A stretch of DNA of 64,000 nt from Parachlamydiaceae bacterium (GCA_013821265.1 JACDHD010000004.1:1-64000); one strand, 5' to 3'. Shown: positions 8,852 to 18,582, counted from the first letter of the stretch. A program made the numbers and translations. Notes: generated by a model not told the origin, from the sequence alone.

Positions 8852-9376
8852 ATGATTTTAAAAAATTCTCTTTTACAATATCGAATACTTTCTAGCCTTC
8901 TTATATTATGTTTGATTCTGTCTAGTTGTGGGACTGTGAGTCGTGGAACGCGCGAATACGTAACCATCAGTTCTGTTCCATCAGGAGCAAAAATTATTAT
9001 TGACGAGCAACCTTGCGGCGAAACCCCTAACATCGTCCAACTAACACGTAAACATCAGCATCATATTCTATTGGTGAAAGAGGGATACGAGCCCGAGCAA
9101 TACCTCCTCAAACCTCAAGCAAATCTCATTCTTGCGGCAAACCTTGGATATATGGCTACAGGAGCAGCTGTGGGGGTCGGTACTGGCCTTATATTCTTTG
9201 GAGGAACTGGACCATGGAGCTTACCATTCATTCTGGCGTTTACTGGTGTTGGAGCCGCAGTTGGGGCAGCTGTAGCTGTTGGAGGCGTTGGTGTGGATCT
9301 GATTTCAGGCGGAGGCTATTCGCTTTCTTCGAATCAAGTAGAAGCCACCCTAACTAAGGGGACTCTGTCCCCTTAG
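8852..9376 (+). CDS. PEGA-domain lipoprotein
   Basis: 174 residues. The lipobox LILSSC puts the lipidated cysteine near residue 26. A PEGA domain follows (about 35-85; VTISSVPSGAKIIIDEQPCGETP) and then a glycine/alanine-rich hydrophobic stretch (about 100-155) that could span or associate with a membrane. PEGA proteins sit at the cell envelope. AAGGA precedes the ATG. The last codons and stop lie in repeat DNA (ACTAAGGGGACTCTGTCCCC), so the original C-terminus has probably been replaced by the inserted repeat element. Confidence 0.82.
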   Translation: MILKNSLLQYRILSSLLILCLILSSCGTVSRGTREYVTISSVPSGAKIIIDEQPCGETPNIVQLTRKHQHHILLVKEGYEPEQYLLKPQANLILAANLGYMATGAAVGVGTGLIFFGGTGPWSLPFILAFTGVGAAVGAAVAVGGVGVDLISGGGYSLSSNQVEATLTKGTLSP

Positions 9377-9822
9377 AACCCCTGCCAAAGGGTATGAACC
9401 CTCTGGACTCCCATTATAGTGGAGTTCCTACAGAACAGTCTCACAGAAGTCTCAAAGCTAAGAAAAGCTTAAAAAACATTTATGTTCTTTTTGGAGTGCG
9501 GGACCTTGGTCCCGCTTTCATAAACATCGGCTTGCCGATGTCTCTTAGGAAATATGTTACAATGAAACGTCAAGCCCACTCTATTATGGTAGCCAGACCG
9601 TCCCGGTGTAGTCTTTTTTCAGGCGAGACGCATGGTTACTTTTTGATGTTAGAGGCCCTTGGCCGCTTGGGGCTCAAAATAGAACATAACTTTTTTAAGC
9701 TTTTCTTAGCCTATAGGTATCTGTGAGTCTATTCTTTAGAAACCTCACTACAACGGGAGTCCAGAGGGTTCATACCCTTTGGCAGGGGTTCTAAGGGGAC
9801 AGAGTCCCCTTAGTTTCTTCCA
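9355..9822. mobile_element. 468 bp MITE-like element with ~135 bp inverted arms
   Basis: The left arm (9355 to about 9490) and right arm (about 9690 to 9822) are imperfect reverse complements over their whole length. Both outer ends read CTAAGGGGACTCTGTCCCC and go on through AGAACCCCTGCCAAAGGG. The core holds one copy of the 'TTGGAGTG...CGGCTTGCCGATGT' repeat and one of the GTAGCCAGACCGTCCCGG repeat. No transposase is encoded; the open frame across it is chance. The left end supplies the stop of the PEGA lipoprotein. Confidence 0.75.
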
Positions 9823-10152
9823 GGTCAGTTGAGAAAGGTCTCCTTCATACTTGAGAGCATGGATAAAAATATTTTTACCTTTAAGAGGATCCACGAGATA
9901 GTCACTAAAACGAAACAAATAAATTTTTGTAACATCATTATCCTTATAGTATTTTCTTCCAAGTCAGTTGGTTAAGATCCCCCTCATATTTGCGCACAAG
10001 ACCAAACATATATTGATTATTGTTGAAGATACCTTGAGAGGGTCCCTGAAGTAATACCAATTAGGGTACCAAACTGTATTAGGAGACTCAATGATCTTTA
10101 TCGGTCTTGATTCAAGAAAGATTTGCGGAAGATACTGTTCTGGATTAAGCAT
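9823..10152 (-). pseudogene. Broken small gene with duplicated 3' end
   Basis: The minus strand encodes MLNPEQYLPQIFLESRPIKI and onward to YYFRDPLK, where a one-base shift is needed to continue as GIFNNNQYMFGLVRKYEGDL then NQLTWKKIL and stop (about 9955). A second, similar tail follows downstream: KIYLFRFSDYLVDPLKGKNI, then FIHALKYEGDLSQLTWKK (about 9823-9940). So one small unknown gene is frameshifted and its 3' end occurs twice. The family is not recognised. Confidence 0.5.
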
Positions 10153-10261
10153 CAGATTTTAAAAGCAGGTGTGCTATCATGAGCTATACTTTCACCTTTA
10201 TAAACATCCCCACTCTCCAAAGGAAATCTGTTGAGTAACGTTTATCTTTTAATTCTTAAAT

Positions 10262-11233
10262 CTAACTTTTTTTTCTGAAAATATAAGCAACTTTTCCTCT
10301 TCGATTCCAAGCCTGCATAAAATCGGAAAAATCATAGGAAACTTCCGTTGCCTGATCTGTTGGAAAGGAGGGGTCCATACAGAGCACTTTTTGATTTACG
10401 AAATCATATCCAGTCACAACCATTAAATGCCCCTTAGCATACGGCAAAGCACTTCCAGACAATGGCCCTTTAACACTTACAACGACAGGATTTCCTTGAG
10501 CAAGCTGTTTGCAGATAGTCTCAAAACCGTTTAGCCTCTCCACCCAGCAATTCCATTCCGGCCCCAGCTCCGCCGAAGCCTGAGCTACGTTAAAGACCCA
10601 GTTTCCATAGATATCGAATCCAGAATCCCAAACTTTTTGAGCGACATCCACAGGATTAATTGTGGAGTCATTTTTAAGGTAGCGCGTTACAGCTGTGACC
10701 GAAGTTGGGGAACATAGATCTTTATGGCGCATGTGGTCCACAGTCATCTGTGAAAGTCCAGAAACCTTAAGATGTATCGATGTCGCAAAGGAATCTAACT
10801 TTTGCGGTTCTTGAGAGCGATCACTATTGGTATATACATGAAGCGCATTAATCCCTTTTAACGAAGCACCTTCCTCCGCAACAACCTTAATTTGGAAGCC
10901 TATTGCCTGTTTTCCGTCTAAGACTTCTAAGGCATCTTGAAAAACTTTAACAGATGATTCTGGAGCACTGTTTAGGAAACTCGATTGCCCCTCACTGCTC
11001 CATGAAGCGTATAGTAACCATGGAGACCATGCATCTGTTTTAACGCTAAGATAGAACAAAAATTTTCCTTTAGCAGGGCGACTAGCGTTCCACGACAACA
11101 TCAGTTCATCGAAAGGGTTGAGGTTTTCCTCTTTCCACTCTCCCGCAATCGGAGCCTTTTGATGCATCATATGCGCTTCAATGCTACCTATGCTCATCAA
11201 CATCCCAAACAGGCAAAATACTAACGCTTTCAT
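10262..11233 (-). CDS. Exported C39-like cysteine peptidase
   Basis: 323 residues with a signal peptide (1-20). The first half looks beta-rich and is unassigned. The second half fits the Peptidase_C39_2 (papain-like) domain: Cys174 in DLCSPTSVTAV, His269 in AKGHLMVVTGYD and Asp287 in CMDPSF are the likely catalytic residues. It probably cleaves peptides in the periplasm or outside the cell. It has no ABC transporter nearby, unlike true C39 bacteriocin-leader peptidases. The family assignment is good; the substrate is unknown. Confidence 0.82.
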   Translation of the reverse strand: MKALVFCLFGMLMSIGSIEAHMMHQKAPIAGEWKEENLNPFDELMLSWNASRPAKGKFLFYLSVKTDAWSPWLLYASWSSEGQSSFLNSAPESSVKVFQDALEVLDGKQAIGFQIKVVAEEGASLKGINALHVYTNSDRSQEPQKLDSFATSIHLKVSGLSQMTVDHMRHKDLCSPTSVTAVTRYLKNDSTINPVDVAQKVWDSGFDIYGNWVFNVAQASAELGPEWNCWVERLNGFETICKQLAQGNPVVVSVKGPLSGSALPYAKGHLMVVTGYDFVNQKVLCMDPSFPTDQATEVSYDFSDFMQAWNRRGKVAYIFRKKS

Positions 11234-11334
11234 TTGATTTCCTTAGATAGCTATCACCTTGAAATTTATTTTGTAAAAGCGTACTGTTACTAAAATTTTA
11301 AAGCAAACTGATTAGACAGTTTGAGTAGAACAGA

Positions 11335-11480
11335 ATTTTTCATCCTATCCTGTTCGCCGAAGGCGATCCTATCCATCATATTTTCTTCTTTTGCAAGAAA
11401 ATGTCGTCCTTACAGGACTTCAGAGCACTTTTTGCATCGTTCCAGGCCCGCGCTTCGCTTGGCCTTCGCTATCATACATC
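11335..11480. repeat. Dispersed repeat (inverted copy of the 17.8 kb unit)
   Basis: Segments such as CTGTTCGCCGAAGGCGATCCT, GTCGTCCTTACAGGACT and GCGCTTCGCTTGGCCTTCGC recur, reverse-complemented, at 17800-17970. The 'TCCTGTAAGGACGA' part recurs at 21940. It lies upstream of the FadL-like gene and may explain why open reading extends far upstream of that gene's start. Confidence 0.65.
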
Positions 11481-11591
11481 GGCCCTTTAGGCCTTAGCAC
11501 AGATTCATCAGTCCATGTCCAACCGTCCAGATGTTTGGAAAATCTCTACCTCCGATTACCTTTTTCATGTATCAAAATTAACAACACACAC

Positions 11592-12233
11592 ATGATAAAG
11601 TATCTTCTCATCCTAAATCTACTTGTCATCTATGCTCCAGCCTATGGAGCACTCGCAGGAGGACGCCTTAATGCGTTTTCCGAAGGACAAAACGCCTTTG
11701 CTGGAGTAGTCAATCCTGCAAATGCTGTCTGGATACCAGACCGCTTTGATGTGGGAGCTTTTTGTGTGCATCAAAAATCGAGTCTCAATAACCATGACAA
11801 CAACCCTAGATTTCCTCCAGGTAAAATAGATCTGACATACAAGTCTAAAGGAATATTTACGCCGGACATTGCTATCCATAAACAAGCCAAATTAATTATA
11901 GGCTCGCAATTTTTTGACAGCTCATTCAGCCTCGCTGTATATACAATGCCCTCTTTCGTACAATTGCGAACGAAAACAGCAATTCCCTCTGTCGGCACGA
12001 CACCACTCATTATTCGCAACAGAACCGATGTGATTTCAGCAGTTTTTTCTCTCAAACTTAACACGTGTCATTCCGTTGGGTTTGCAATCGATTATTTCTA
12101 TTTTTCACACCGAAGAAATGGATTCCAAAATTCAGACAATCCTTTGAGATCGGTCTCACCAGGCCATGTGACAAACAAAGGAAATGATCATTCAGGCGGA
12201 CTTGGTTTCAGCATTGGCTGGAGATGGATTTAA
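11592..12233 (+). pseudogene. FadL-like outer-membrane protein, N-terminal part
   Basis: From the ATG at 11592 the frame encodes a signal peptide (MIKYLLILNLLVIYAPAYGA) and a beta-rich body beginning with alanine/glycine-rich sequence and VVNPANAVWIPDRFDVG, as in FadL/OmpP1 transport-type barrels. The frame stops at 12233, but the next frame (12224-12592) carries straight on with beta-barrel sequence. One base is therefore missing or extra near 12228. Together they make about 330 residues, a reasonable barrel size. Family assignment is moderate; no close homologue was recalled. Confidence 0.65.
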
Positions 12234-12592
12234 ATAAGCGAGGATCAAATAAATCTCCAGGACCAGGTTTAAGGGATGCCACATTCCTGAATATCGGTCT
12301 CGGGTATAAACTGAATACGATGCTATCTGTTGGAGTAGGATTTTCTCACAGAATAAAGTTACCCCGACACACTTCTAACATCTTATCGCATACATATACC
12401 CTACAGACAATCTATAACACACTGTCTCTCGGGACCAGTTTTAACTATCAGAAGCATGACTTATTTTTAGGCTTCTCCTATGGCTTTAGAAATCGCGTCT
12501 CAGGTGTTATGCCCGTTGAATTGGGAGGAGGACACTTTTCAGGAGAAAAGCAAATGGCCTCTCTTTCCATCTCCTGGGGATATATGTACTAG
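12224..12592 (+). pseudogene. FadL-like outer-membrane protein, C-terminal part
   Basis: Continuation of the preceding barrel in the next frame: LNIGLGYKLNTMLSVGVGFS, then alternating polar/hydrophobic strands, ending ISWGYMY with aromatic residues at the very C-terminus as outer-membrane barrels require for BamA recognition. It has no start signal of its own. Either a true frameshift or a sequencing error at about 12228 separates the halves. Confidence 0.6.
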
Positions 12593-12599
12593 CTGCTGC

Positions 12600-12720
12600 C
12601 CTTCCGTGCCCGTGCCCGACTTGCTAAAAGCTACGTAAAATTGTAGTATTTTTACGGTTTACGTCATTTTTTAGCGAATCGGGCACGGGAACGCTCACGG
12701 GCACGGGCACGGAAAGGACT
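12600..12720. repeat. Tandem CGTGCC/GGCACG repeat pair
   Basis: Runs of CGTGCCCGTGCCCG (12605-12620) and the inverse GGGCACGGGCACGG (12680-12712) flank an AT-rich core with a short TTTTACGG/GCTACGTAAAA pairing, giving an inverted arrangement downstream of the barrel gene. The same unit recurs at 63357-63400. It may act as a terminator; no gene is present. Confidence 0.6.
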
Positions 12721-12777
12721 GGCAAATCGGAAGCATTTCTTATTCCCAAAAACAGATAGGCATGCATACTGAACAGC

Positions 12778-13518
12778 ATGCAAGTTGCCATCTTTGTACA
12801 AGCTCGTATGGGTTCTACTCGCCTTCCAGGCAAGGTGATGATGCCCGTCCTCGGAAAACCGCTTCTCGAATTTCTGACGGAACGCCTTGCACGCAGCTCC
12901 GAAGCCAACAGTTATCGCATTCTCACCACCACAGAGAGCATTGACGACCCGATCGCTGACTTTTGTCACAGTAACCACATCCCCTGTTTCCGTGGTCCCA
13001 ACGAAGATGTGCTCTCACGCTATTACCAAGCTGCACAACTCTATCCTGCAGACGCTTTTGTCCGCATCACCGCCGATTGCCCTCTCATAGACCCTGCACT
13101 CATTGATCAAGTGATCAGCACCTTCCGCAAAGAGCATCACCTCTACGACTACATGTCTAATAGCCTTGTCCGAACCTTTCCACGTGGAATGGATGTAGAA
13201 ATTTTTACCTCCGAAGCCCTTACTAAAGCCTTTCAAAATGCCCCCTCTGCTAGCGAAAGAGAACATGTTACCCTCTACATGTACCAAAACCCTCAAAAAT
13301 TTCGTTGTAAAAACATCCCTTCTCCAACCAATCTCCAACAATATCGACTTACCGTAGATACTCCTGAAGACTACACGCTCATCAAGCTCATTTTAGAAGA
13401 CCTTTATCCCAGATGCCCCCAATTTACACTGTCAGACATCATAACCCTTCTCAAAAGCCACTCCGACTGGTTACTAATTAATGCGCACGTTCAACAAAAA
13501 AAACATACAATTAATTAA
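12778..13518 (+). CDS. SpsF-type cytidylyltransferase family protein
   Basis: 246 residues of the CMP-sugar/acylneuraminate cytidylyltransferase-like family (SpsF, NeuA/KdsB fold). The nucleotide-binding N-terminus VQARMGSTRLPGKVM (7-21) and the RITADCPLIDP motif (about 96-106) are clear. It would activate a sugar or sugar acid for surface polysaccharide. No partner glycosyltransferase or sugar-biosynthesis gene lies beside it, so its product is unknown. No strong ribosome-binding site precedes the ATG; repeat DNA lies just upstream. Confidence 0.85.
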   Translation: MQVAIFVQARMGSTRLPGKVMMPVLGKPLLEFLTERLARSSEANSYRILTTTESIDDPIADFCHSNHIPCFRGPNEDVLSRYYQAAQLYPADAFVRITADCPLIDPALIDQVISTFRKEHHLYDYMSNSLVRTFPRGMDVEIFTSEALTKAFQNAPSASEREHVTLYMYQNPQKFRCKNIPSPTNLQQYRLTVDTPEDYTLIKLILEDLYPRCPQFTLSDIITLLKSHSDWLLINAHVQQKKHTIN

Positions 13519-13610
13519 TCATACGTTTTTAGTTAACTAAATCATTGTCTGTAATTTCATTTTTTGTTAGTTATTGAGTTCGTAACCTGAAACGCTTTCG
13601 AAGGCTTTCT

Positions 13611-16600
13611 ATGACGAGTAAGATAATAGCAGTAAGTGGGAAATTGACGCTTCCTCCTCTTGTTCCTAGTCCTCCACAAAATATCGAAACTAGCAAAACA
13701 ATCAATCTTTTCATTTCCGCATTAGCTCTTCCTTCAGAAAGGGAAACCAAACGCGGTGCATTGTCATCTTTGACTGGCGAAAGGGTTCGTAAAGATAGAG
13801 TTCAAGATCTCATTCGCCAATTGGACTTTACTGTTTTAGATGAATTCTTTCAGATCGATAACCGAGTTGCTGATTTGATAGATGATCCGGAAATCGTAGA
13901 AGTTTTAAGTCTAAATATTGATCAACCCCTTGTAGAGGGATTTTTTAATGACTGTGTAAAAAGTCACTATCGCTTATTATCTGAGAAAAACAAAGATGGC
14001 TATCTTTCTCTTCTTGGAATCATCAAGGGAATCTGGTTACAGGCGTTGAACCTTCCCAAAAAATATCCCGTTCAGCAATTGATAGCTGATCACTTACATT
14101 TAATTTCTATGCTAAGCTGCACTTTGGACACACCCGATTGGGGTAAAGCATATGACTCTAGCAGACTCGTAAATGATTTTTTCAAAAGTGGGTATTGGTT
14201 TGTTTGTTATAAACAAGACCCAAAAACTAAAAAAAACAATCAAGATGAACGAATAAAATCAATCATCCATACATTGCAAGTAAAGCACGGTCATCTCATC
14301 TTATCGGAAGCAATTGAACATTGGCTTCAACAACCATTAAATTGTGATCAAGATACCCACTTCACAACGCTCACGCCTCCAAAATGGAAACGCGGACAGG
14401 AATTTCAACAACAATGGGTCACCGATAGAGAAAAAAACGACAAACGTAACATCGGCCTTCCCTCCTGGTGTGGGCAACATAACTTCGAACGCTTTATTCA
14501 TATTTGCGTAGATCTATTGGATAAAAGACGATGGCGCATAACTGAACAACAGACAAAGGAAGCAACTGAAAGTTCACATAAACTCTATCATAACTACCAA
14601 AATCAGCTGATTGCTGCCCTTCCCCGTATTTTTACCGAAGAAATCCTACATTCATTAGACTTTCATCAGTACATGCAATTCAGAAGTAATGACTTTAGAT
14701 TGCATAGCAACCTGCTTTTTCTTTTCAACTCCTTCCCTGAAAATTCATTACCAAGACCGACCACCAATCGACTTCTAGCCCTATTAAAAATTGCAGCTGT
14801 ACTCAGCCCCCTCGAAGAATGGCTTGTATTATTTGGAAATAGAAGTGAGGAAATCGGAAAACTATTCTTGCGTTTTACTGAAAAGGAATTGCCGGTTACT
14901 ATCGGAAAACTGTTAAAACAACCAGATTGTTTTTTTCTTTTGGGCCCACTTAGTCTATATAACTTTCGTGTCTTTGGAGAGATCTTTGCCCTCTTGCCTG
15001 GACAAGAACAAACCAAATTTTTACAGTGGCATCTTGGGGAAATGGATCGTGAAGGATACGGTGTTCGTTTCATAAATAAGTGTTTCCTTCCCTATCTTGC
15101 TACCTTAAATGAGGAACAGCATCATTTATTACTAGGCATCTTTATCGCTTTTCTTCTCAAAGATTGCTTGGCCTATACAAATAATCCAACTAAGGAAAAT
15201 CACGAATTATTAAAAAACAAAATATTTTTTATAGATCTCTGTGCCACAAGCTCAAATAGTCCTAGATGGCAAGCTCATTTAATGAAAATTGGCTTTTTTA
15301 AGGAAATGATCAAACATGGCTTTTGGCTAGTAGCTAGGGAAGATAGCATGTCGCGTTTAGATTTCGTAGCCCAATTGTTAAACAACCCCCTTGGGTTAGA
15401 AGTCCTCACCGCGATTTTTAATGAATGGACTGAAAGCGGCAAAAGCAAATTGACATCGTTTAATTCGGAATGTCCCGTCAGAGTCCTTTTGCACACACTC
15501 ACTGGATTACTAAACTATCGACGTGAAGAAGACAGCCCTCCTCACTATGCGAAATTTAACCAAGAAATATTGCACAAAGCGCTTTCAGAAATTTTATCTC
15601 CCAAACTTCTTGGTAGCCAAGAGTTCTTTTCTGTTTGTAAAAGAACTGAACTACTTGATGTCCTGCATTTTTACCCTCGAAACCTACTGCCACCCCCCGC
15701 TACACTTTCTAAACCGGCTGCTATTTTGCACTCATTTAGACTTCTTACAGAATTAGAATTATGGCAAATCGCAACACAAGAAAAACCTCAAGCACTTGTT
15801 CAAATTTATTCTCGTTTCAGTAGAGTCACCAAAGAAAAATTTATTAAAGACCTTCGTGAATGCGGTAATGATAATTGGTTTACTGTCGTCTCAATATTAG
15901 CTTATCACTGTAATGCATATGAATTTGAATTGATTTTTGAGGGACTTTTTGTGGAACAACAAAAGGAATTAATGGATTACCAATTACATGGATTAACGCT
16001 TGGCCGTTTCGAAAACCTTAATCCTCAGGAGATGCATTTTTTTCTGCGAGCAAAAAAATTCTTAAGGATGGCCTATTCGATAGAAAATCCTCAAGTAACG
16101 GGAGCCATTATAGCGTTTTTCCAACAAAAAGATGTGTATCCTCATATCCTAGTTTTTTTCAGGGAAGCTCACATCTTTCTACGTCGTTTCTTAAATAATA
16201 ATACCTTTCTTTGCGGATTCATCTTCACTCTTAGTAAATCACAATTAGCTGATTTTATGAACTTCATGCGCGCAGAGGTCTCAGACTTTTTACCAAGAAA
16301 CAAGTATCCCACACTGACAGAATTGCTATTTTTTTACTCAACCCCCCAAACAACCCGCCCTTTTGTTAATAAAGTAGCTGGTCATAACCTCATTTTGAAA
16401 AATCTTTTTGCCTACTTAACCCGCAGCTTGTTGACAGAAGATTATGAAAATAACACAATTTTAAGAGAAAATATTTCTAGAAATTTCATCGATCTACTTC
16501 CTCCAGAAAAACAGAACTTTTTTGGAGAACAATTACTTGCGCACAGAAGTCATTTGGCCTTATATGTGAACATTTCTTCTAAGAAGAGAGTTGACTTACT

Positions 16601-17594
16601 CCAAAATTGTCCTATAGAACAAGGGTTAGTTCCTATCTTTCAAAGCCTGCTTATCGCTTTTCAAAAGGCAAGCAATCAAAAGCATTACAAAGCAGCTGTT
16701 GTTAATTTAAACTTTTTTTTGGACAATCTCTCCGAAGAACGAATCGAAAAGCTTTTTGAACTCGTTTTCATCGATTCAAGCATATCACAACCTTTAAGGA
16801 TTCCTTTGGTAAGGTACCTTTTTAATAATCCCATTCATGCAATTCACCTACTCCCCTGCATTTTACAAAAGAACTCGTATCTCAAGCTGTTCTTTACAGC
16901 TATACCGGAACAAAAAGATTTAATTGAGTTGTTTGAGCCACGTGGACTACTCACAGTCCTTTTTCAACACATTAATGTAGAACAAATTAATATTTTCTTG
17001 AACCTAGTTAAAACGCATTCAAACTGCGAAATCGTGTTGGCCCATCTGTTTAAAAATTTTCGGGACAATACTTTAGCTATATTGTACGTAAGAAAAATAT
17101 TAATTAGTAATGATCAACTAAGAATTGCTGTAATAAAAAAAGTAAAGATTAACATCCTTTCTCCTTTAAATACTCCTGCTTTCAAAAAAGTCTTGGTTTC
17201 TCTCATAAATACATATTTGAGAGATTTAAGAGAGGCAACCGAAGGGGAACGAAAAGAAGTTTTTGAAAGACTAAATTATTTACTTGGTTTAATTGAACTA
17301 GAGTTTGCGGATGTCTTTACTCTGTTTTGTGAAAAATTTTTCGCAAACTCAACGCCCCAAGATTTCAAAGCGTATTTTAAAGAAGGAATTTTGAGTAATC
17401 TATTTTCAGCGATGCCTGAAGACATTTTATACATTTTTCTTAATATGGTTCCCACAAATAAATATTGCGCACAGATCCTTCAAGCAATGCTTCAAAGTGA
17501 TTCTACTGTAAACGATCACACCTTGGAGCTTATTGCAAAGTTTTCGGCTGAGAATCCAAAATTGCAACAGCGTATCGATGCCACAAAACAGTGA
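13611..17594 (+). CDS. Giant protein of unknown function (1327 residues)
   Basis: No known domain, signal peptide or membrane segment is recognised. The sequence is rich in Leu, Phe, Glu and Lys with regularly spaced hydrophobic residues and reads as a long, mostly alpha-helical (possibly helical-repeat) protein. Phrases of the type 'EQTKFLQWHLGEM', 'EEQHHLLLGIFIAFL' and 'PEDILYIFLNMVP' recur at intervals. GAAGG lies about 6 nt before the ATG. It stands alone, followed by repeat DNA. By analogy with other amoeba-associated bacteria it could be a secreted effector, but nothing in the sequence proves it. Confidence 0.8.
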   Translation: MTSKIIAVSGKLTLPPLVPSPPQNIETSKTINLFISALALPSERETKRGALSSLTGERVRKDRVQDLIRQLDFTVLDEFFQIDNRVADLIDDPEIVEVLSLNIDQPLVEGFFNDCVKSHYRLLSEKNKDGYLSLLGIIKGIWLQALNLPKKYPVQQLIADHLHLISMLSCTLDTPDWGKAYDSSRLVNDFFKSGYWFVCYKQDPKTKKNNQDERIKSIIHTLQVKHGHLILSEAIEHWLQQPLNCDQDTHFTTLTPPKWKRGQEFQQQWVTDREKNDKRNIGLPSWCGQHNFERFIHICVDLLDKRRWRITEQQTKEATESSHKLYHNYQNQLIAALPRIFTEEILHSLDFHQYMQFRSNDFRLHSNLLFLFNSFPENSLPRPTTNRLLALLKIAAVLSPLEEWLVLFGNRSEEIGKLFLRFTEKELPVTIGKLLKQPDCFFLLGPLSLYNFRVFGEIFALLPGQEQTKFLQWHLGEMDREGYGVRFINKCFLPYLATLNEEQHHLLLGIFIAFLLKDCLAYTNNPTKENHELLKNKIFFIDLCATSSNSPRWQAHLMKIGFFKEMIKHGFWLVAREDSMSRLDFVAQLLNNPLGLEVLTAIFNEWTESGKSKLTSFNSECPVRVLLHTLTGLLNYRREEDSPPHYAKFNQEILHKALSEILSPKLLGSQEFFSVCKRTELLDVLHFYPRNLLPPPATLSKPAAILHSFRLLTELELWQIATQEKPQALVQIYSRFSRVTKEKFIKDLRECGNDNWFTVVSILAYHCNAYEFELIFEGLFVEQQKELMDYQLHGLTLGRFENLNPQEMHFFLRAKKFLRMAYSIENPQVTGAIIAFFQQKDVYPHILVFFREAHIFLRRFLNNNTFLCGFIFTLSKSQLADFMNFMRAEVSDFLPRNKYPTLTELLFFYSTPQTTRPFVNKVAGHNLILKNLFAYLTRSLLTEDYENNTILRENISRNFIDLLPPEKQNFFGEQLLAHRSHLALYVNISSKKRVDLLQNCPIEQGLVPIFQSLLIAFQKASNQKHYKAAVVNLNFFLDNLSEERIEKLFELVFIDSSISQPLRIPLVRYLFNNPIHAIHLLPCILQKNSYLKLFFTAIPEQKDLIELFEPRGLLTVLFQHINVEQINIFLNLVKTHSNCEIVLAHLFKNFRDNTLAILYVRKILISNDQLRIAVIKKVKINILSPLNTPAFKKVLVSLINTYLRDLREATEGERKEVFERLNYLLGLIELEFADVFTLFCEKFFANSTPQDFKAYFKEGILSNLFSAMPEDILYIFLNMVPTNKYCAQILQAMLQSDSTVNDHTLELIAKFSAENPKLQQRIDATKQ

Positions 17595-17619
17595 GCACCA
17601 GCTCCCCTATCCTTGCTTT

Positions 17620-17990
17620 TTGGAGTGCTGTGCCTTGGCACAGCTTTCATAAACATCGGCTTGCCGATGTTACCTAGAATATTTGTTTTATGTTGAACTA
17701 AGCACTCTTAGGTGAGTTCGTCAAGCCCATTCGAGACAATTGCATAAGTGACAGGAAATTATTTTAAACAAGAACTCTTACAGCTTTCCTAAGGCCCGAA
17801 TGGGCTGAAATGTCATAGCGAAGGCCAAGCGAAGCGCAGGCCTGGTATTAGTCCACGCATACGTAGGAGCCCTGTAAGGGCGACATGTTCTATTTTGACG
17901 AAAAACATGATGGGTAGGATCGGCTTCGGCGACAGGATCCTATCCTATTCGCCGAATGCGATCCTGCCTTCTGTGGGTACGTTTTTAATG
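17620..17990. repeat. Dispersed repeats after the giant gene
   Basis: Holds a full copy of the 'TTTGGAGTGCTGTGCCTTGG...AACATCGGCTTGCCGATGT' unit (17620-17671), a 'TTGAACTAAGCACTCTTAGGTGAGTTCGTCAAGCC' extension, GAGACAATTGCATAAGT (17735), and the 17800-17970 unit that is an inverted copy of 11335-11480. The palindrome AGGGACAATGTCCCTGT follows at 18035-18051. No gene is visible between 17595 and 18062. Confidence 0.7.
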
Positions 17991-18062
17991 ACTTATGGGT
18001 AATAGGAGGGGGAACGGGACAGGACAAGGGACAGGGACAATGTCCCTGTCTCTAACTGGATA

Positions 18063-18566
18063 CTAGTGCATTGCTTTTTGATTCACGCCAGTCGTCAACA
18101 GCCCACCCTGAGCAATTTTTGTTAACGTCTTGTTTGCATTCCCTTCTTCATTCAAAGTCTCTTGAAATAGATCAGCAGCTTCATCTAAGTCAAGTTCCTG
18201 AGCAAACGTGCGCAGGGAACCGTACGCAGCCATCTCATAATGTTCAATGCGCTGAGCTTTTGAAATCAAAGCAGCATCGCGAACTGGAGATTTCTGAAAC
18301 GACTTGATAACCTCTTGACCTTCCTCAATTAACCCATCCATCGCTGGACATTTTTTTGCTTTTGGCTTCATTTCCAAAATTTTAAAAACTTGCTCAAGAC
18401 GATGCACTTGCTGTTTTGTTTCCTGTAAGTGATGATTAAAAGCATCTTTTAGTTCAGGAGATTCTGCAGCTTTCGCCATTTCAGGCAACGCTTCAACAAT
18501 CTGTTGCTCAGCATAAAAAATGTCTTGCAATTCTTCAATAAAAAGTTTTTTTAAAGTTTCTTTCAT
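18063..18566 (-). CDS. YciE/YciF-type ferritin-like stress protein (DUF892)
   Basis: 167 residues from the ATG at 18566, chosen because AGGAGAG lies just upstream; an ATG 15 codons earlier would overlap the csbD-like gene without a good site. All-helical DUF892 protein, ferritin-like: LFIEELQDIFYAEQQIVEAL at the N-terminus and the metal-ligand-like EHYE (about 118-121). YciE/F proteins respond to stress, osmotic stress in enteric bacteria. It is last in the minus-strand stress cluster. Confidence 0.88.
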   Translation of the reverse strand: MKETLKKLFIEELQDIFYAEQQIVEALPEMAKAAESPELKDAFNHHLQETKQQVHRLEQVFKILEMKPKAKKCPAMDGLIEEGQEVIKSFQKSPVRDAALISKAQRIEHYEMAAYGSLRTFAQELDLDEAADLFQETLNEEGNANKTLTKIAQGGLLTTGVNQKAMH

Positions 18567-18582
18567 AACTCTCCTAAAAAGA

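Noticed and set aside
9394-9726. 110-codon open frame
   Set aside because: Lies wholly inside the inverted-repeat element and spans unrelated repeat units.
12605-12712. Possible CRISPR-like array of CGTGCC units
   Set aside because: Repeat unit is 6 bp without spacers; it is a simple tandem/inverted repeat.
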